Of a DNA stretch of 64,000 nucleotides, positions 51,364 through 60,918 are shown piece after piece. Under the pieces are notes generated by a model. That model was not told where the DNA came from, ran no database searches, and saw nothing but the letters and a program-made list of their open reading frames with translations. Where the stretch lies: positions 248,001-312,000 of the forward strand of contig NZ_QETF01000001.1 in NCBI RefSeq assembly GCF_003129565.1. Reading direction: 5' to 3'. This stretch comes from Salibaculum griseiflavum (GTDB lineage Bacteria > Pseudomonadota > Alphaproteobacteria > Rhodobacterales > Rhodobacteraceae). The translations under genes were made by a program, and so were the position numbers. How positions within the stretch are numbered: the first letter of the stretch is position 1; every line of letters begins with the position of its first letter.

Positions 51364-52119
51364 GTGCCCAGATTCTGCGCCAATCTGACGACGCTGTTCA
51401 CCGAGGCGCCGCTGCTTGATCGGCCGGCGCTCGCGGCCGAGGCTGGCTTCGAGGCGGTTGAAATCCTGTTTCCCTATGATGTCGACGCCAAGGCGCTGGG
51501 CCGGGCGCTGTCGCAATCGGGCCTGCCGCTGGCGCTGATCAATTGTCCGCCCCCGAACTATGCCGATCCCGATGGCCCACGGGGCTTTGCCGCCGTGCCC
51601 GAACAGCAAGAACGGTTCCGGAAGGCGTTTCAGCGGTCCTTGCGTTACATGGATGTCCTTGGGGCCGAGAGGCTGCATGTCATGGCAGGCCTTGCCGAGG
51701 GGCCGGAGGCCGCCGCGGTCTTTGCCGACAACCTTGCTTGGGCGGCAGACACGGCCGAGGGGCGGCAGCTGACCATCGAGCCGATCAACCCGCATGACAT
51801 GCCGGGCTATTTCCTGGACGATTTCTCGGTCGCGCTGGCGCTTCTGGACGAGGTCGGCGCGCCCAATCTGGGCCTGCAATTCGATGCCTACCATGCCCAT
51901 CGCATAACCGGTGATGTGATGAATACATGGGCCATGCACGGCCACCGCACTGCGCATGTGCAGGTGGCCGGGCATCCCGGCCGGCATGAACCCATGGGCG
52001 GCGCGATCGACTATTCCGGGTTTTTCGCGCGTCTCGACAAAGATGGCTACCAAGGCTGGGTCAGCGGCGAATATAACCCGCGAACCCGCACCGAAGACGG
52101 CCTTGGCTGGATCACTTAG
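51364..52119 (+). CDS. Hydroxypyruvate isomerase-family TIM-barrel protein
   Basis: 251 residues with a GTG start after AGAAGGG. Xylose-isomerase-like TIM barrel: 'FCANLTTLFTEAPLLDRPALAAEAGFEAVEILFPYD', metal ligands in 'LTIEPINPHDMPGYFL', 'GLQFDAYHAHRI', 'HVQVAGHPGRHEP' and 'GWVSGEYNP'. This matches Hyi, which interconverts hydroxypyruvate and tartronate semialdehyde in glyoxylate assimilation. That complements the glycolate oxidase 9 kb away, although the genes are not linked in an operon. Confidence 0.87.
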   Translation: MPRFCANLTTLFTEAPLLDRPALAAEAGFEAVEILFPYDVDAKALGRALSQSGLPLALINCPPPNYADPDGPRGFAAVPEQQERFRKAFQRSLRYMDVLGAERLHVMAGLAEGPEAAAVFADNLAWAADTAEGRQLTIEPINPHDMPGYFLDDFSVALALLDEVGAPNLGLQFDAYHAHRITGDVMNTWAMHGHRTAHVQVAGHPGRHEPMGGAIDYSGFFARLDKDGYQGWVSGEYNPRTRTEDGLGWIT

Positions 52120-53348
52120 GGCCGCCGCGCGGTCAAAAGCGCTTTGCCCTCCGGCCCACCGATCAGCATGAGCGCCCCGGTTTCATCGAAATCGAACCGC
52201 TGCACTTGGCCGAGGGCCTCCAGCATCTTGCGCTCAAGATCCATCAGGGCCGGGGCGCAGGCCATCTGTGTCGAGGCCATCTGCCCAAAGGACACCCCTT
52301 CGCCGGTCAGCTCATAACCGCCGAAGTACCGGTTGCAGGCGGCCCGCCCACTGACGCGCCCCTTGCCGTCAAAGGCGATCGTCACTTCGGCGGCGTCGAT
52401 CACGCCACCGCCCATGACATCCTCGATCCGCCACTCTGCACCAGCCAGAAGGTCTTGGGGGTCGCCGGCACAGCCGCGATAGTCTACGCCATCCAGCGTC
52501 AGCACCGCGCGGTATGGATAGGGCATGCCGCTCATGTCGTCATGACACAGCCCGCCTTCGATCCGCAGGCGTGTGGCAATCTGCGGCATGTCGAAGACAT
52601 AGCCGCCAGCCTCGATCCCCTCCTCGGGTCGGGGCGCACGCTTGGTCACCTCGCCATATTGCGCGATGACCTCGACCTCGTTTTCGCCGATGTCCACATG
52701 CCAGCCCGGCTCGTTCCCGCGTGCCCGGTAGGGGGAGGTGCTGTCTTCAAGCGGCGTGCATTCGGGATAGGCCTCGCCTGATACCGTCAGCATCGCGCTA
52801 TCACCTTTCGACCAGAATTCGATCTGATCGTCCGGCCCCCCGACATAACGCGCGCCCGAGGCGGAAACCTTCTGCGTCATGGCGTGGTCCTGTCCGTCGA
52901 TCCGAAGGGTGGCGCGGTCGTCCAGAACGCCGAAGGAAACCTCCTTGCCGCCACAATCAAGGCGCGTGGCAAAGGCGAGGGGCGTCATCGGGTCCATCCA
53001 CAGCGGCCCCAGATCCACGTTATCCTCACCGGCGGCAAAGGGAATATCCTGCACGATCCAACCCGTCGCCCCATGGCTGCGGATCACGGCGCTGACCTGC
53101 CCGCCAATCCCCTTGGGCACCGTCAACTCGAAATCCAACGGCACCTGCTTGCCTTCGGTGGCGAACTGCGCCCGGTCCAGAACCGTATCAAAAAGGCCCA
53201 TCGCCTCGATGGTCACCTCGGCCCCCGGCGGAAGGGCGATCTTGGCCCTATAAGTCAACGCACCGCCGATCTGGCGCGTGTCGTCATTGGCGACGGCCGG
53301 AAACGCCGCGACAATGCCCAAGGCCGCAGACAGGAAAAAACGCAACAT
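52116..53348 (-). CDS. Periplasmic four-domain protein (YbaY, MliC-like, COG3650-like, META)
   Basis: 410 residues with a cleavable signal (MLRFFLSAALGIVAAFPAVA) and no lipobox. In order: a YbaY/YscW-type domain (~25-125, 'GGALTYRAKIALPPGAEVTIEA'); an MliC-like lysozyme-inhibitor domain (~145-215, 'VSFGVLDDRATLRIDGQDHAM'); a COG3650-like domain (~220-320, 'RGNEPGWHVDIGENEVEV'); and a META/HslJ domain (~325-405, 'WRIEDVMGGGVIDAAEVTIAFDGKG' through 'GRAACNRYFGGYEL'). All four families are envelope-stress or lysozyme-resistance types, suggesting envelope defence; the combined role is inferred. Its stop overlaps the hyi stop tail-to-tail. Confidence 0.8.
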   Translation of the reverse strand: MLRFFLSAALGIVAAFPAVANDDTRQIGGALTYRAKIALPPGAEVTIEAMGLFDTVLDRAQFATEGKQVPLDFELTVPKGIGGQVSAVIRSHGATGWIVQDIPFAAGEDNVDLGPLWMDPMTPLAFATRLDCGGKEVSFGVLDDRATLRIDGQDHAMTQKVSASGARYVGGPDDQIEFWSKGDSAMLTVSGEAYPECTPLEDSTSPYRARGNEPGWHVDIGENEVEVIAQYGEVTKRAPRPEEGIEAGGYVFDMPQIATRLRIEGGLCHDDMSGMPYPYRAVLTLDGVDYRGCAGDPQDLLAGAEWRIEDVMGGGVIDAAEVTIAFDGKGRVSGRAACNRYFGGYELTGEGVSFGQMASTQMACAPALMDLERKMLEALGQVQRFDFDETGALMLIGGPEGKALLTARRP

Positions 53349-53498
53349 GAAACCACCTTCGATGCGGGTTGTGCTGCGGTGAATATAGGGGGCTTGAGCC
53401 GCGAATTGAAATGCCCGGGGGCAGGTCGCGCAAAAAAGCCGCGCGCCCTGAGGGCCAGGACGCGTGGCGCGATTGGTCAAAGTTGAAGGGCGAAGCGA

Positions 53499-54968
53499 TC
53501 ACACGCTCATGCAGACGTATTTCATCTCCATGAATTCCTCGATCCCATGGTGGCTGCCTTCGCGGCCCAAGCCCGATTGCTTGACCCCGCCGAAGGGTGC
53601 GACCTCGGTCGAGATGATGCCGGTATTGATCCCGACGATTCCGTATTCCAGCGCTTCGGCCACCTTGTAGACCCGCGAGATGTCCTTGGCGTAGAAATAG
53701 CTGGCCAGCCCGAAGATCGTGTCATTGGCCATGGCGATCACCTCGTCCTCGTCGGTGAAACGGAACAGCGGGGCAAAGGGGCCGAAGGTCTCGTCGGTGG
53801 CGACTTTCATCTCGGTGGTCGCGTCGCAGACGATGGTTGGCTCGAAGAACAAACCCTCGATGGCTTTGCCGCCGGTCAGGACGGACCCGCCCTTGGCCAG
53901 AGCATCGTCGAGATGGTCGCGGACCTTGTCGATCGCGGCGGTAGAAATCAGCGGGCCGAGGTCCGAGCCATCTTCCAGCCCATCACCGACCTTGAGCGCC
54001 TCGACCGCGTCCTTCAGCTTGGCCGCGAAGGCGTCATAGACCCCGTCCTGCACGTAGATGCGGTTGGCGCAGACACAGGTCTGCCCGTTGTTGCGGAACT
54101 TGCAGGCGATGGCCCCGGCGACCGCGGCATCGAGATCCGCGTCGTCGAAGACGATGAACGGCGCGTTGCCGCCCAGCTCCATGGAGCATTTCATGACCTG
54201 GTCGGCCGCCTGGCGCAGCAGGATACGCCCGACATTGGTGGACCCGGTGAAGGTCAGCTTGCGCACCAATGGGTTCTCGCAGAATTCCTGGCCGATGGCG
54301 GGGGCGTCAAGGCCGGGCACGACCGAGAAGACACCGGGTGGCAGGCCTGCCTCTTCGGCCAGCTTGGCCATGGCCAGCGCCGAGAGCGGTGTCAGTTCCG
54401 AGGGACGCGCGACGATCGCACACCCTGCGGCCAGGGCCGGGCCGACCTTGCGGGCGATCATTGCGTTGGGGAAGTTCCAGGGCGTGATCGAGGCGCACAC
54501 TCCGATCGGCTGGCGGATCACGGTGATGCGTTTGTCGGGTTGGTGGCCGGGGATGGTCTCGCCATAGAGCCGCTTGGCCTCTTCGCCGAACCACTCGATG
54601 AACGAGGCGCCATAGGCGATCTCGCCGCGCGCCTCTGCCAAGGGTTTACCCTGTTCAACCGTCATGATCCGGGCCAGATCCTCCTGGTTCTGCATAAGCA
54701 GGTCAAACCAGCGGCGCAGGATCTGGGCGCGCTCCTTGGCGGTTCGCGCGGCCCAGGCGTGGCGGGTTTCTTCGGCCTTCTCGATGGCTTTCGCGACATC
54801 GGCGCGGGACAGGTCCGCAACCTGCGCGATGACGTCGCCCCGGGCGGGATTGATCACGTCGAAGGTCTTGCCCTCCTCCGCATCGACCCATTCCCCGCCG
54901 ACGAAAGCCTTTTCGATGACGAGGTCGGGGCGCGAAAGGATGTCCTTGAGTTCTGTGGTGCCGGTCAT
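53499..54968 (-). CDS. gabD: NAD(P)-dependent succinate-semialdehyde dehydrogenase-like aldehyde dehydrogenase
   Basis: 489 residues from the ATG seven bases after GGAGG. 'ITPWNFPNAMIARKVGPALAAGC' binds the cofactor, 'LTFTGSTNVGRIL' is the glycine motif, 'MELGGNAPFIV' holds the catalytic Glu, and 'NNGQTCVCANRIYV' the nucleophilic Cys. Similarity is greatest to GabD, which oxidises succinate semialdehyde to succinate. GabT is not adjacent, so the physiological substrate is not proved. Confidence 0.88.
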   Translation of the reverse strand: MTGTTELKDILSRPDLVIEKAFVGGEWVDAEEGKTFDVINPARGDVIAQVADLSRADVAKAIEKAEETRHAWAARTAKERAQILRRWFDLLMQNQEDLARIMTVEQGKPLAEARGEIAYGASFIEWFGEEAKRLYGETIPGHQPDKRITVIRQPIGVCASITPWNFPNAMIARKVGPALAAGCAIVARPSELTPLSALAMAKLAEEAGLPPGVFSVVPGLDAPAIGQEFCENPLVRKLTFTGSTNVGRILLRQAADQVMKCSMELGGNAPFIVFDDADLDAAVAGAIACKFRNNGQTCVCANRIYVQDGVYDAFAAKLKDAVEALKVGDGLEDGSDLGPLISTAAIDKVRDHLDDALAKGGSVLTGGKAIEGLFFEPTIVCDATTEMKVATDETFGPFAPLFRFTDEDEVIAMANDTIFGLASYFYAKDISRVYKVAEALEYGIVGINTGIISTEVAPFGGVKQSGLGREGSHHGIEEFMEMKYVCMSV

Positions 54969-55064
54969 GCCGTGGCCTCCAATATGCGCGAACAGGTTTC
55001 CGCCAGACCTAACGTCTTGCCCGGCGTGGGCCAAGCCACCTAGCGGACTGGACCTATCGAAAAC

Positions 55065-56045
55065 TCATGCACGCTCGGCCCAGCACGGACACACATCGCC
55101 CGGGGCGGGCGTGGCGGCATGAACGCCCCGCGCAATCGCACGGGCCAGGCAAGTGGCCGCGGCATGACCAAGGGCGAGCATGTCTCCAGCCGGAGCGGTC
55201 AGCGCCCTGTCCCCGGTGCTGGCTGCGAAGACAAGGTCGCCATCCATCGGGGTATGCGCGGGCACCAGGGCGCGGGCCATGCCGTCATGGGCAGCGGTGG
55301 CAAGGCGCGTGCATTGGGCCTGGGTCAGCGCAGCGTCGGTGGCGACGATTGCAATGGTGGTGTTGCGTGGCGCGTCGAGCTTCGTCCGGTGCTGTTGCGG
55401 GAAGTCTCGGGCGGGGCCGAGGCCACCGAATTCATCGCCCTGTTCGAAGGGCGCGGCCCAGAAATGCCGTCCATCGCCGACCGTGGCGCTGCCGAGCGCG
55501 TTGACCGCGACCAATGCGCCGACGGTATGGCCGTTGTCGAGTATTGCCGAGGCCGAGCCGAGCCCGCCCTTGAATGTCGACGTGGTGCAGCCGGTTCCCG
55601 CACCGATACTGCCGAGGTTGAAATCCGCTGACGCCGTGTCCAGCGCGGTGCGGCCGAGGGTGGGGTATGGGGTGTCCTGCCAACCGTGATCGCCGCCCGC
55701 CATCAGGTCGAAGAGGATCGCGGCAGGCACGATCGGCACCCGGTGCGGACCGACAGCAAAGCCGCGGCCCATCGCCCTGAGCCCGGTCATCACACCGTCC
55801 GCGGCCGCCAGTCCGAAAGCAGAGCCGCCCGACAGGACCAGCGCATCGACCTGCTCGACGGTTTTGTCGGGGGCCAGAAGATCCGTTTCACGGGTGCCGG
55901 GCGCCCCGCCCATAATGGCCACACCGGCGACGAAAGGCGCATCGGCGGTCAAGACGGTAACGCCCGATTTCAATCCGGCATCCTGCGCATTGCCCACCTG
56001 TAGACCGGCCACGTCCGTAATCAGGTTGCGCGCACCCGGTGTCAT
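55065..56045 (-). CDS. P1-family peptidase (DmpA/S58-like)
   Basis: 326 residues. 'NLITDVAGLQVGNAQD' and 'GVTVLTADAPFVAGVAIMGGAPGTRETDLL' open the family. 'SADFNLGSIGAGTGCTTSTFKGGLGSAS' is at the autoprocessing/nucleophile region, and 'ALVAVNALGSA' follows. These self-cleaving Ntn-fold aminopeptidases remove N-terminal residues or D-amino acids. It is on the same strand as gabD, 96 bases upstream. Confidence 0.88.
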   Translation of the reverse strand: MTPGARNLITDVAGLQVGNAQDAGLKSGVTVLTADAPFVAGVAIMGGAPGTRETDLLAPDKTVEQVDALVLSGGSAFGLAAADGVMTGLRAMGRGFAVGPHRVPIVPAAILFDLMAGGDHGWQDTPYPTLGRTALDTASADFNLGSIGAGTGCTTSTFKGGLGSASAILDNGHTVGALVAVNALGSATVGDGRHFWAAPFEQGDEFGGLGPARDFPQQHRTKLDAPRNTTIAIVATDAALTQAQCTRLATAAHDGMARALVPAHTPMDGDLVFAASTGDRALTAPAGDMLALGHAAATCLARAIARGVHAATPAPGDVCPCWAERA

Positions 56046-56151
56046 CGGGCGCAGCCTCCGGGGCCGACAGGTGTCATGGTGCGATGGCTCATGCCGGGCA
56101 CTCTGCGGCATCAGGCCGCCGATGACCAGCCATCCGTGCCCGGTCCCTGGA

Positions 56152-57270
56152 TCAGGCGTTTTCCTGGCCCGCATATGTGATCCGCCGCAAGACCCATTCG
56201 AAGGGTCCCAAGGCAAAAAACATGCGCCAGACCGCGACCAGGGCGATCAGAACAACGGTGACGGCAAGGGCGATCCCCGTCGCGGTGGCCCGGTCCAGCG
56301 CCCCCCATAGCCCCAGGCCATAGCCAGCGAATATGGTCGACAGCAGGATGGACTGGCCGAGATAGATGGTCAGGCTTGACCCGCCAGCCGCGAGGGCGCG
56401 GGACAGGATCGGACCCGGTGGGCGGGCGATGGCGGCGATAAGACCGAGATAGCCGAGCGTTGCCACTGGCGCGACCGCGATCGTCAGGGCGGCGCCCGCA
56501 ACGGTCGGACCCCATTGCCAAGCTGCGGCGGTGCCGAGGCTGAGGACGAGGCCGGGGCCAAGGCACCAGCGGCGTGCCCGGCGCCAGAGCGGATGCGCCG
56601 CGTTGTCGATCATGCCCGACTTCACCGCCGCCAATCCCAGGCAGAACCACCCCAGTGCTGAAATACCTTGAATGATCAGGAAGGCGGGAAGGGTGAACGC
56701 GAAGCCGATGGCTCGGAACACGATCACCTCCGGGAAACCGCCACGGGTCATGATCTCGCGTTCCAGTGCAATCATGTCGGCCGGTGCGTCCGGGATCGAC
56801 AGCAGGATGGGTGGCGCGATCACGACTTGGACCAACAGAAGTGCCATCCCGACGCGTACAAGCCTGACGGCAGGCCAGGTTCGAAAGCGGTAGAGAGCCG
56901 CGCCGGTCACCGCGTAGATGACCAGGATATCGCCTGGAAAGAACAGACAGCCATGGACGAAACCGAGGGCCAGCAGGCCGAGCATCCGGTTGCGATAAAC
57001 GCGGCCGAAGGCCAGCTCGCGCCGTTCCGTCGATCGCATCAAAAAGCCCAGCCCGACCCCGAACATGAAGGAAAACAAGCCGTAGGTCTTGAGCGTTGCA
57101 ACTCCGTTGACCAGCCAGAGCGTCACTGCGTCTGCCGGGGTGGCGCCGCCCGGATCGGCAAAGCCGTGCAGCGAGGAAAAGGCCATGTACTGCACATTCA
57201 CGACCACGATGCCAAAAAGTGCCGCAAGGCGTAGGTAATCGGGCATGAGGGCGCGGCGGCTATCGGTCAT
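56152..57270 (-). CDS. DUF418-family membrane protein
   Basis: 372 residues, about nine to ten membrane helices. 'MPDYLRLAALFGIVVVNVQYMAF', 'YGLFSFMFGVGLGF' and the C-terminal 'SLTIYLGQSILLSTIFAGYGLGLWG' followed by 'GPFEWVLRRITY' are characteristic of DUF418 (YeiB-like) proteins, of unknown function and related in fold to acyltransferase-3. It diverges from creatinase. The start is taken at MTDSRR; an upstream in-frame start is possible. Confidence 0.87.
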   Translation of the reverse strand: MTDSRRALMPDYLRLAALFGIVVVNVQYMAFSSLHGFADPGGATPADAVTLWLVNGVATLKTYGLFSFMFGVGLGFLMRSTERRELAFGRVYRNRMLGLLALGFVHGCLFFPGDILVIYAVTGAALYRFRTWPAVRLVRVGMALLLVQVVIAPPILLSIPDAPADMIALEREIMTRGGFPEVIVFRAIGFAFTLPAFLIIQGISALGWFCLGLAAVKSGMIDNAAHPLWRRARRWCLGPGLVLSLGTAAAWQWGPTVAGAALTIAVAPVATLGYLGLIAAIARPPGPILSRALAAGGSSLTIYLGQSILLSTIFAGYGLGLWGALDRATATGIALAVTVVLIALVAVWRMFFALGPFEWVLRRITYAGQENA

Positions 57271-57349
57271 GGTTGGCCTTATAACTGGCGAAAAGTGAAA
57301 TGCCGACCTCTGGCTCGCCAATCACACGGCACCGCAGTCAAGACCGGGC

Positions 57350-57377
57350 GGCAACAAAATTCTGGAATTTCGTTGCC
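57350..57377. repeat. Intergenic AATTC/GAATT-type hairpin, copy 2
   Basis: GGCAACAAAATTC-TG-GAATTTCGTTGCC, a 13-bp stem with one mismatch that becomes G-U on the minus-strand RNA. It lies in the divergent gap between DUF418 and creatinase, so it is not a terminator for either gene. Confidence 0.65.
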
Positions 57378-57482
57378 TGTCTGCCTAAGGAGGGTCTTGC
57401 GCGGGGCGCGATGGCGTCGCCCCCATTTCCTGCGCCTGTCCGTCCTGAACGCCGGGACCTCTTTTAGCGAAGGGGGCCAAAC

Positions 57483-58685
57483 ATGGACCGTCCTGACTTC
57501 TACCGTTTTCATCAAGGCGACCGGGTGTTGCCGTTCGAAGCCTCGGAATACGAAGCGCGGCTCGCCGATCTGCGCGCCGCGATGGAAGACAATGGCATGA
57601 CAGCCTGCGTCTTCACCTCGATGCACAACATCGCCTATTACTCGGGCTTTCTTTACTGCGCGTTCGGGCGGCCCTACGGGCTGGTTGTCACCGAGACCGA
57701 CTGCGTCACCATCAGCGCCGGGATCGACGCGGCCCAGCCCTGGCGGCGATCCTTCGGCGACAGCATCACCTATACCGACTGGCAGCGGCACAACTACTGG
57801 CGGGCGATCAAGTCCGTCACCGGCGCCGGGGCCGTGATCGGGATTGAGGCGGACCACCTGACGCTGGCGCAGCGCGATCTGCTGGAGGACTTCCTAGAAC
57901 CGGCCGTGACGCTCGATATCGCCCCCGCCACCATGGCGCAGCGCATGCGCAAGTCCGAGGCCGAGATCGCCCTGATCCGGGCTGGTGCCAACGTGGCCGA
58001 TGTGGGCGGCTACGCGATCCGCGACGCGGTGCGCGAAGGCGCACGCGAGATCGACGTGGCCATGGCCGGGCGCGACGCCATGGAACTGGAAATCGCCAAG
58101 CGCTTTCCCGACGCCGAATACCGCGACACCTGGGTCTGGTTCCAGTCGGGGATCAACACCGATGGCGCCCATAACCCGGTGACGGCGCGCAAGTTGCAGC
58201 GCGGCGATATCCTGTCACTGAACACCTTTCCGATGATTTCCGGCTACTATACGGCACTGGAACGGACCATGTTCGTGGGCGAGGTGGACGAGGCCAGCCT
58301 GAAGATCTGGGAGGCCAATGTCGCCGCCCATGAATACGGCATGTCGCTGCTGAAACCCGGTGTCAGCTGTGCCGAGGTCACCGAGAAGATCAATGCTTTC
58401 TTCGCCGAGCGCGACCTTCTGCAATACCGGACCTTCGGATACGGCCATTCCTTTGGCGTCCTGTCGCACTACTATGGCCGCGAGGCGGGTCTGGAACTGC
58501 GCGAGGATATCGACACGGTGCTGGAACCCGGCATGGTGATCTCGATGGAGCCGATGCTGACCATCCCCGAGGGCCAGCCGGGCGCCGGTGGCTATCGTGA
58601 ACATGATATCCTGGTCATCAACGAGGAGGGCAACGAGAACATCACCGGCTATCCCTACGGGCCGGAATTCAACGTGGTCGGCTAG
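57483..58685 (+). CDS. Creatinase (creatine amidinohydrolase)
   Basis: 400 residues, the usual length (about 400). N-terminal creatinase domain ('HNIAYYSGFLYCAFGRPYGLVV') and a pita-bread C-terminal domain with the catalytic His in 'GYGHSFGVLSHYYGREAGLELRED'. The segment 'VLEPGMVISMEPMLTIPEGQPGAGGYREHDI' is close to known creatinases, more so than to aminopeptidase P, whose metal ligands are partly missing here. It should split creatine into sarcosine and urea. No creatininase or sarcosine oxidase lies nearby. GAAGGGGG precedes the ATG. Confidence 0.88.
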   Translation: MDRPDFYRFHQGDRVLPFEASEYEARLADLRAAMEDNGMTACVFTSMHNIAYYSGFLYCAFGRPYGLVVTETDCVTISAGIDAAQPWRRSFGDSITYTDWQRHNYWRAIKSVTGAGAVIGIEADHLTLAQRDLLEDFLEPAVTLDIAPATMAQRMRKSEAEIALIRAGANVADVGGYAIRDAVREGAREIDVAMAGRDAMELEIAKRFPDAEYRDTWVWFQSGINTDGAHNPVTARKLQRGDILSLNTFPMISGYYTALERTMFVGEVDEASLKIWEANVAAHEYGMSLLKPGVSCAEVTEKINAFFAERDLLQYRTFGYGHSFGVLSHYYGREAGLELREDIDTVLEPGMVISMEPMLTIPEGQPGAGGYREHDILVINEEGNENITGYPYGPEFNVVG

Positions 58686-58813
58686 GCCGGAATGCGCGCT
58701 TTCCGTTTCCCGGCCCAGGCCCAGAGACCGAAAGCGCGCTGCCGTTCCTTTTGCCGGGATTGCCATGCAGCCCGTGGGTGCTAGTCTGCCGTCGACTGAC
58801 AAAGGAAAATTCC

Positions 58814-59653
58814 ATGCGCTCAATGCTTCGTTTTCTTATCCCGCTGGTTTCGTTGTTGGCCCTTCTGGGCTGTGCGCGTGGCCCTGAACTCGTCGGCGGC
58901 GTTCCGGTGAACGAAATCGTGGCCGACTACGGCGTGATCGAGGATGGCGACTACACCTTGCCACCTGTGCCGCCGGAATACCTGCAGGGCGTCAATCGCC
59001 GCACAGCAGTGGTCTATGACGGCCCCGAAGAGCCTGGCACGATCATCGTCGATCCCCATGCCAAGTTTCTCTATTTCGTCGAAGAGGATGGCGCGGCAAT
59101 GCGTTACCCGATCGCCGTCGGACGGGCTGGCTTGCGTATGCGCGGCGATTCCACGGTGGGCATGAAGCGGGAATGGCCGGGCTGGACGCCGACGGCCAAC
59201 ATGCTGCGGACCCAGCCCGAGGTTTACGGCCCCTTCGCCGAAGGGGTCGAGGGGGGGCTTGCCAGCCCCTTGGGCGCCCGGGCGCTCTACCTCTATCAGA
59301 ACGGGCGCGACACCTTCTTCCGGATTCATGGCACCAATGACCTGCCCTCGATAGGGAATTCCGGGTCGGCGGGCTGCATCCGGCTGTTCAACCATGATGT
59401 CATCGACCTTTACGAGCGGGTCGAGCGGGGCGCCCGCGTCACCGTGCGCACCTATGAGGAAAGCGTGGCCGCCGAAGGTGAGGAGCTGGCCAATCGCGGC
59501 GTTGAATTGCCGCCCACGATCATCGACCCGGAATCCATTTATGGCGCAACCGATGTCGAGGCCGGTGAGGACACGGAGGGCGAGGCGTCAGCCCAGGACG
59601 AAACCGTCGCCGACGCCGATCCATCTGCCGAGGCAGAGAGCGAAGACGCCTGA
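58814..59653 (+). CDS. L,D-transpeptidase (YkuD) lipoprotein
   Basis: 279 residues from the ATG after AAAGGA. Lipobox LLGC at the end of the signal. The YkuD domain (~80-215) has the catalytic motif 'IHGTNDLPSIGNSGSAGCIRL' with the Cys in SAGC. It makes 3-3 peptidoglycan cross-links or anchors proteins. A Glu/Ala/Asp-rich tail of ~60 residues follows and is likely disordered. Confidence 0.92.
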   Translation: MRSMLRFLIPLVSLLALLGCARGPELVGGVPVNEIVADYGVIEDGDYTLPPVPPEYLQGVNRRTAVVYDGPEEPGTIIVDPHAKFLYFVEEDGAAMRYPIAVGRAGLRMRGDSTVGMKREWPGWTPTANMLRTQPEVYGPFAEGVEGGLASPLGARALYLYQNGRDTFFRIHGTNDLPSIGNSGSAGCIRLFNHDVIDLYERVERGARVTVRTYEESVAAEGEELANRGVELPPTIIDPESIYGATDVEAGEDTEGEASAQDETVADADPSAEAESEDA

Positions 59654-59805
59654 TTTGACAGGTGGGGCCGCTATGGCGTTCCAGGTCGGCCCGGCATTCC
59701 GGGTCGGTCAGATCGGTGTGTCGGCATTTCCCGCTACACCGGTCGTCAAATTGCCATTAATATCGCTCATATCAGTTCAGACAGTTGAAACAGTGAGGAT
59801 TCCAA

Positions 59806-60882
59806 ATGGCCGATTTCGATGCCCAGATTCGCGAGTCGCAAACCCAGGTCCAGGACGCGCAGGCAAAGATCCAGGAGCTGACCAGCCGTATCGAGATCGC
59901 GCGCCAGAAGATGGAAAGCGGCGAAGACATCGCCGTTGATATCGAAAATGCCACTCTGGAAGACGTTCACGCCCATACCGAGGCGATGAACGCCAATATC
60001 GCGGAACTCATCATGGGTCTGGACGATGTCACCGCCGGTTTCCAGAAGGATTTCGACGAGATGCGGTCCAAGACCGGCTGGGAGACATTTGTCGGCTTCT
60101 TTTCCAAGGGCAAGGCCGAGTCGATGCGGCAAGAGCGGATGCGCACCGCCAGCGTGGATGACAAACTGCAGGACCTGATTTCCAAGTCCGATGTCATCAC
60201 CAGCCTTCTGGAGGGGCAGCTGGCCGTGCTCAACGAGCAAAAAGACAAGGTCGAGGGCAACTTGTCGGTCACCCTGGATGAGCGCGAGGCCGTGGTGGGC
60301 GAACTGGAGACCGCGCGAGCCGAGATTCTGGCGATGGACCCGAAGATCATCGAATTGGAGAACAAGATCAGCGTCGAACAGGATGCCGCTGCCCGCACCA
60401 AGCTGGAGACCGAGCTGGCCGAGTTGAACGCGAAATACAACGAACTGGTACAGTCCGAACAGGTGAAGCTGGCCAAGAGCCAGACGCTGGAACGCTATAT
60501 CGAGAAGGGCAAGACCTGGATCGACAGCCTGCAGAACCAGGCGGCGACACAGATGGTGCTGATCAACAAGCTGCAGACCGATACCAAGCAGCGCGTTGTG
60601 CTTTACGATGCGCTGACGAAGTCGTTGAAGACCGCGCAGCAGCAGGACGTGGCCCACCGGATCAACGAGATCGGGGTTAAGACGGACGAAGAGGCCCAGA
60701 CGGCCATGGCCGCCATCGGCTCAGCCACCAACGCCCGGATGGCCGACATGCTGGAAGCGCACGAGGATCACATGGTCTTTGCCCGCGAGGTGCTGGAACA
60801 GAAGGCCAAGGCGGATGAACGCTTTGTCCGCCGGTTCCAGAAGATCGTCGAGAAGCACGACAAGAACCTCTACGGCGCCTGA
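59806..60882 (+). CDS. Coiled-coil protein, TelA-like (first gene of AAA+ locus)
   Basis: 358 residues, highly charged and almost entirely helical, with heptad-rich stretches through most of its length and a less helical break near residue 90-105 ('TGWETFVGFFSKGKAESM'). No signal peptide or membrane segment, so cytoplasmic. The FFSKGKAES... and 'LLEGQLAVLNEQKDKVEGN' segments loosely recall TelA/toxic-anion-resistance proteins, which is a weak resemblance. TGAGGA lies six bases before the ATG. Two genes follow in the same direction after gaps of 36 and 48 bases. Confidence 0.72.
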   Translation: MADFDAQIRESQTQVQDAQAKIQELTSRIEIARQKMESGEDIAVDIENATLEDVHAHTEAMNANIAELIMGLDDVTAGFQKDFDEMRSKTGWETFVGFFSKGKAESMRQERMRTASVDDKLQDLISKSDVITSLLEGQLAVLNEQKDKVEGNLSVTLDEREAVVGELETARAEILAMDPKIIELENKISVEQDAAARTKLETELAELNAKYNELVQSEQVKLAKSQTLERYIEKGKTWIDSLQNQAATQMVLINKLQTDTKQRVVLYDALTKSLKTAQQQDVAHRINEIGVKTDEEAQTAMAAIGSATNARMADMLEAHEDHMVFAREVLEQKAKADERFVRRFQKIVEKHDKNLYGA

Positions 60883-60918
60883 TGCCGCCGGATTGCGCCA
60901 GACGAAAGGGCGCGGCCC

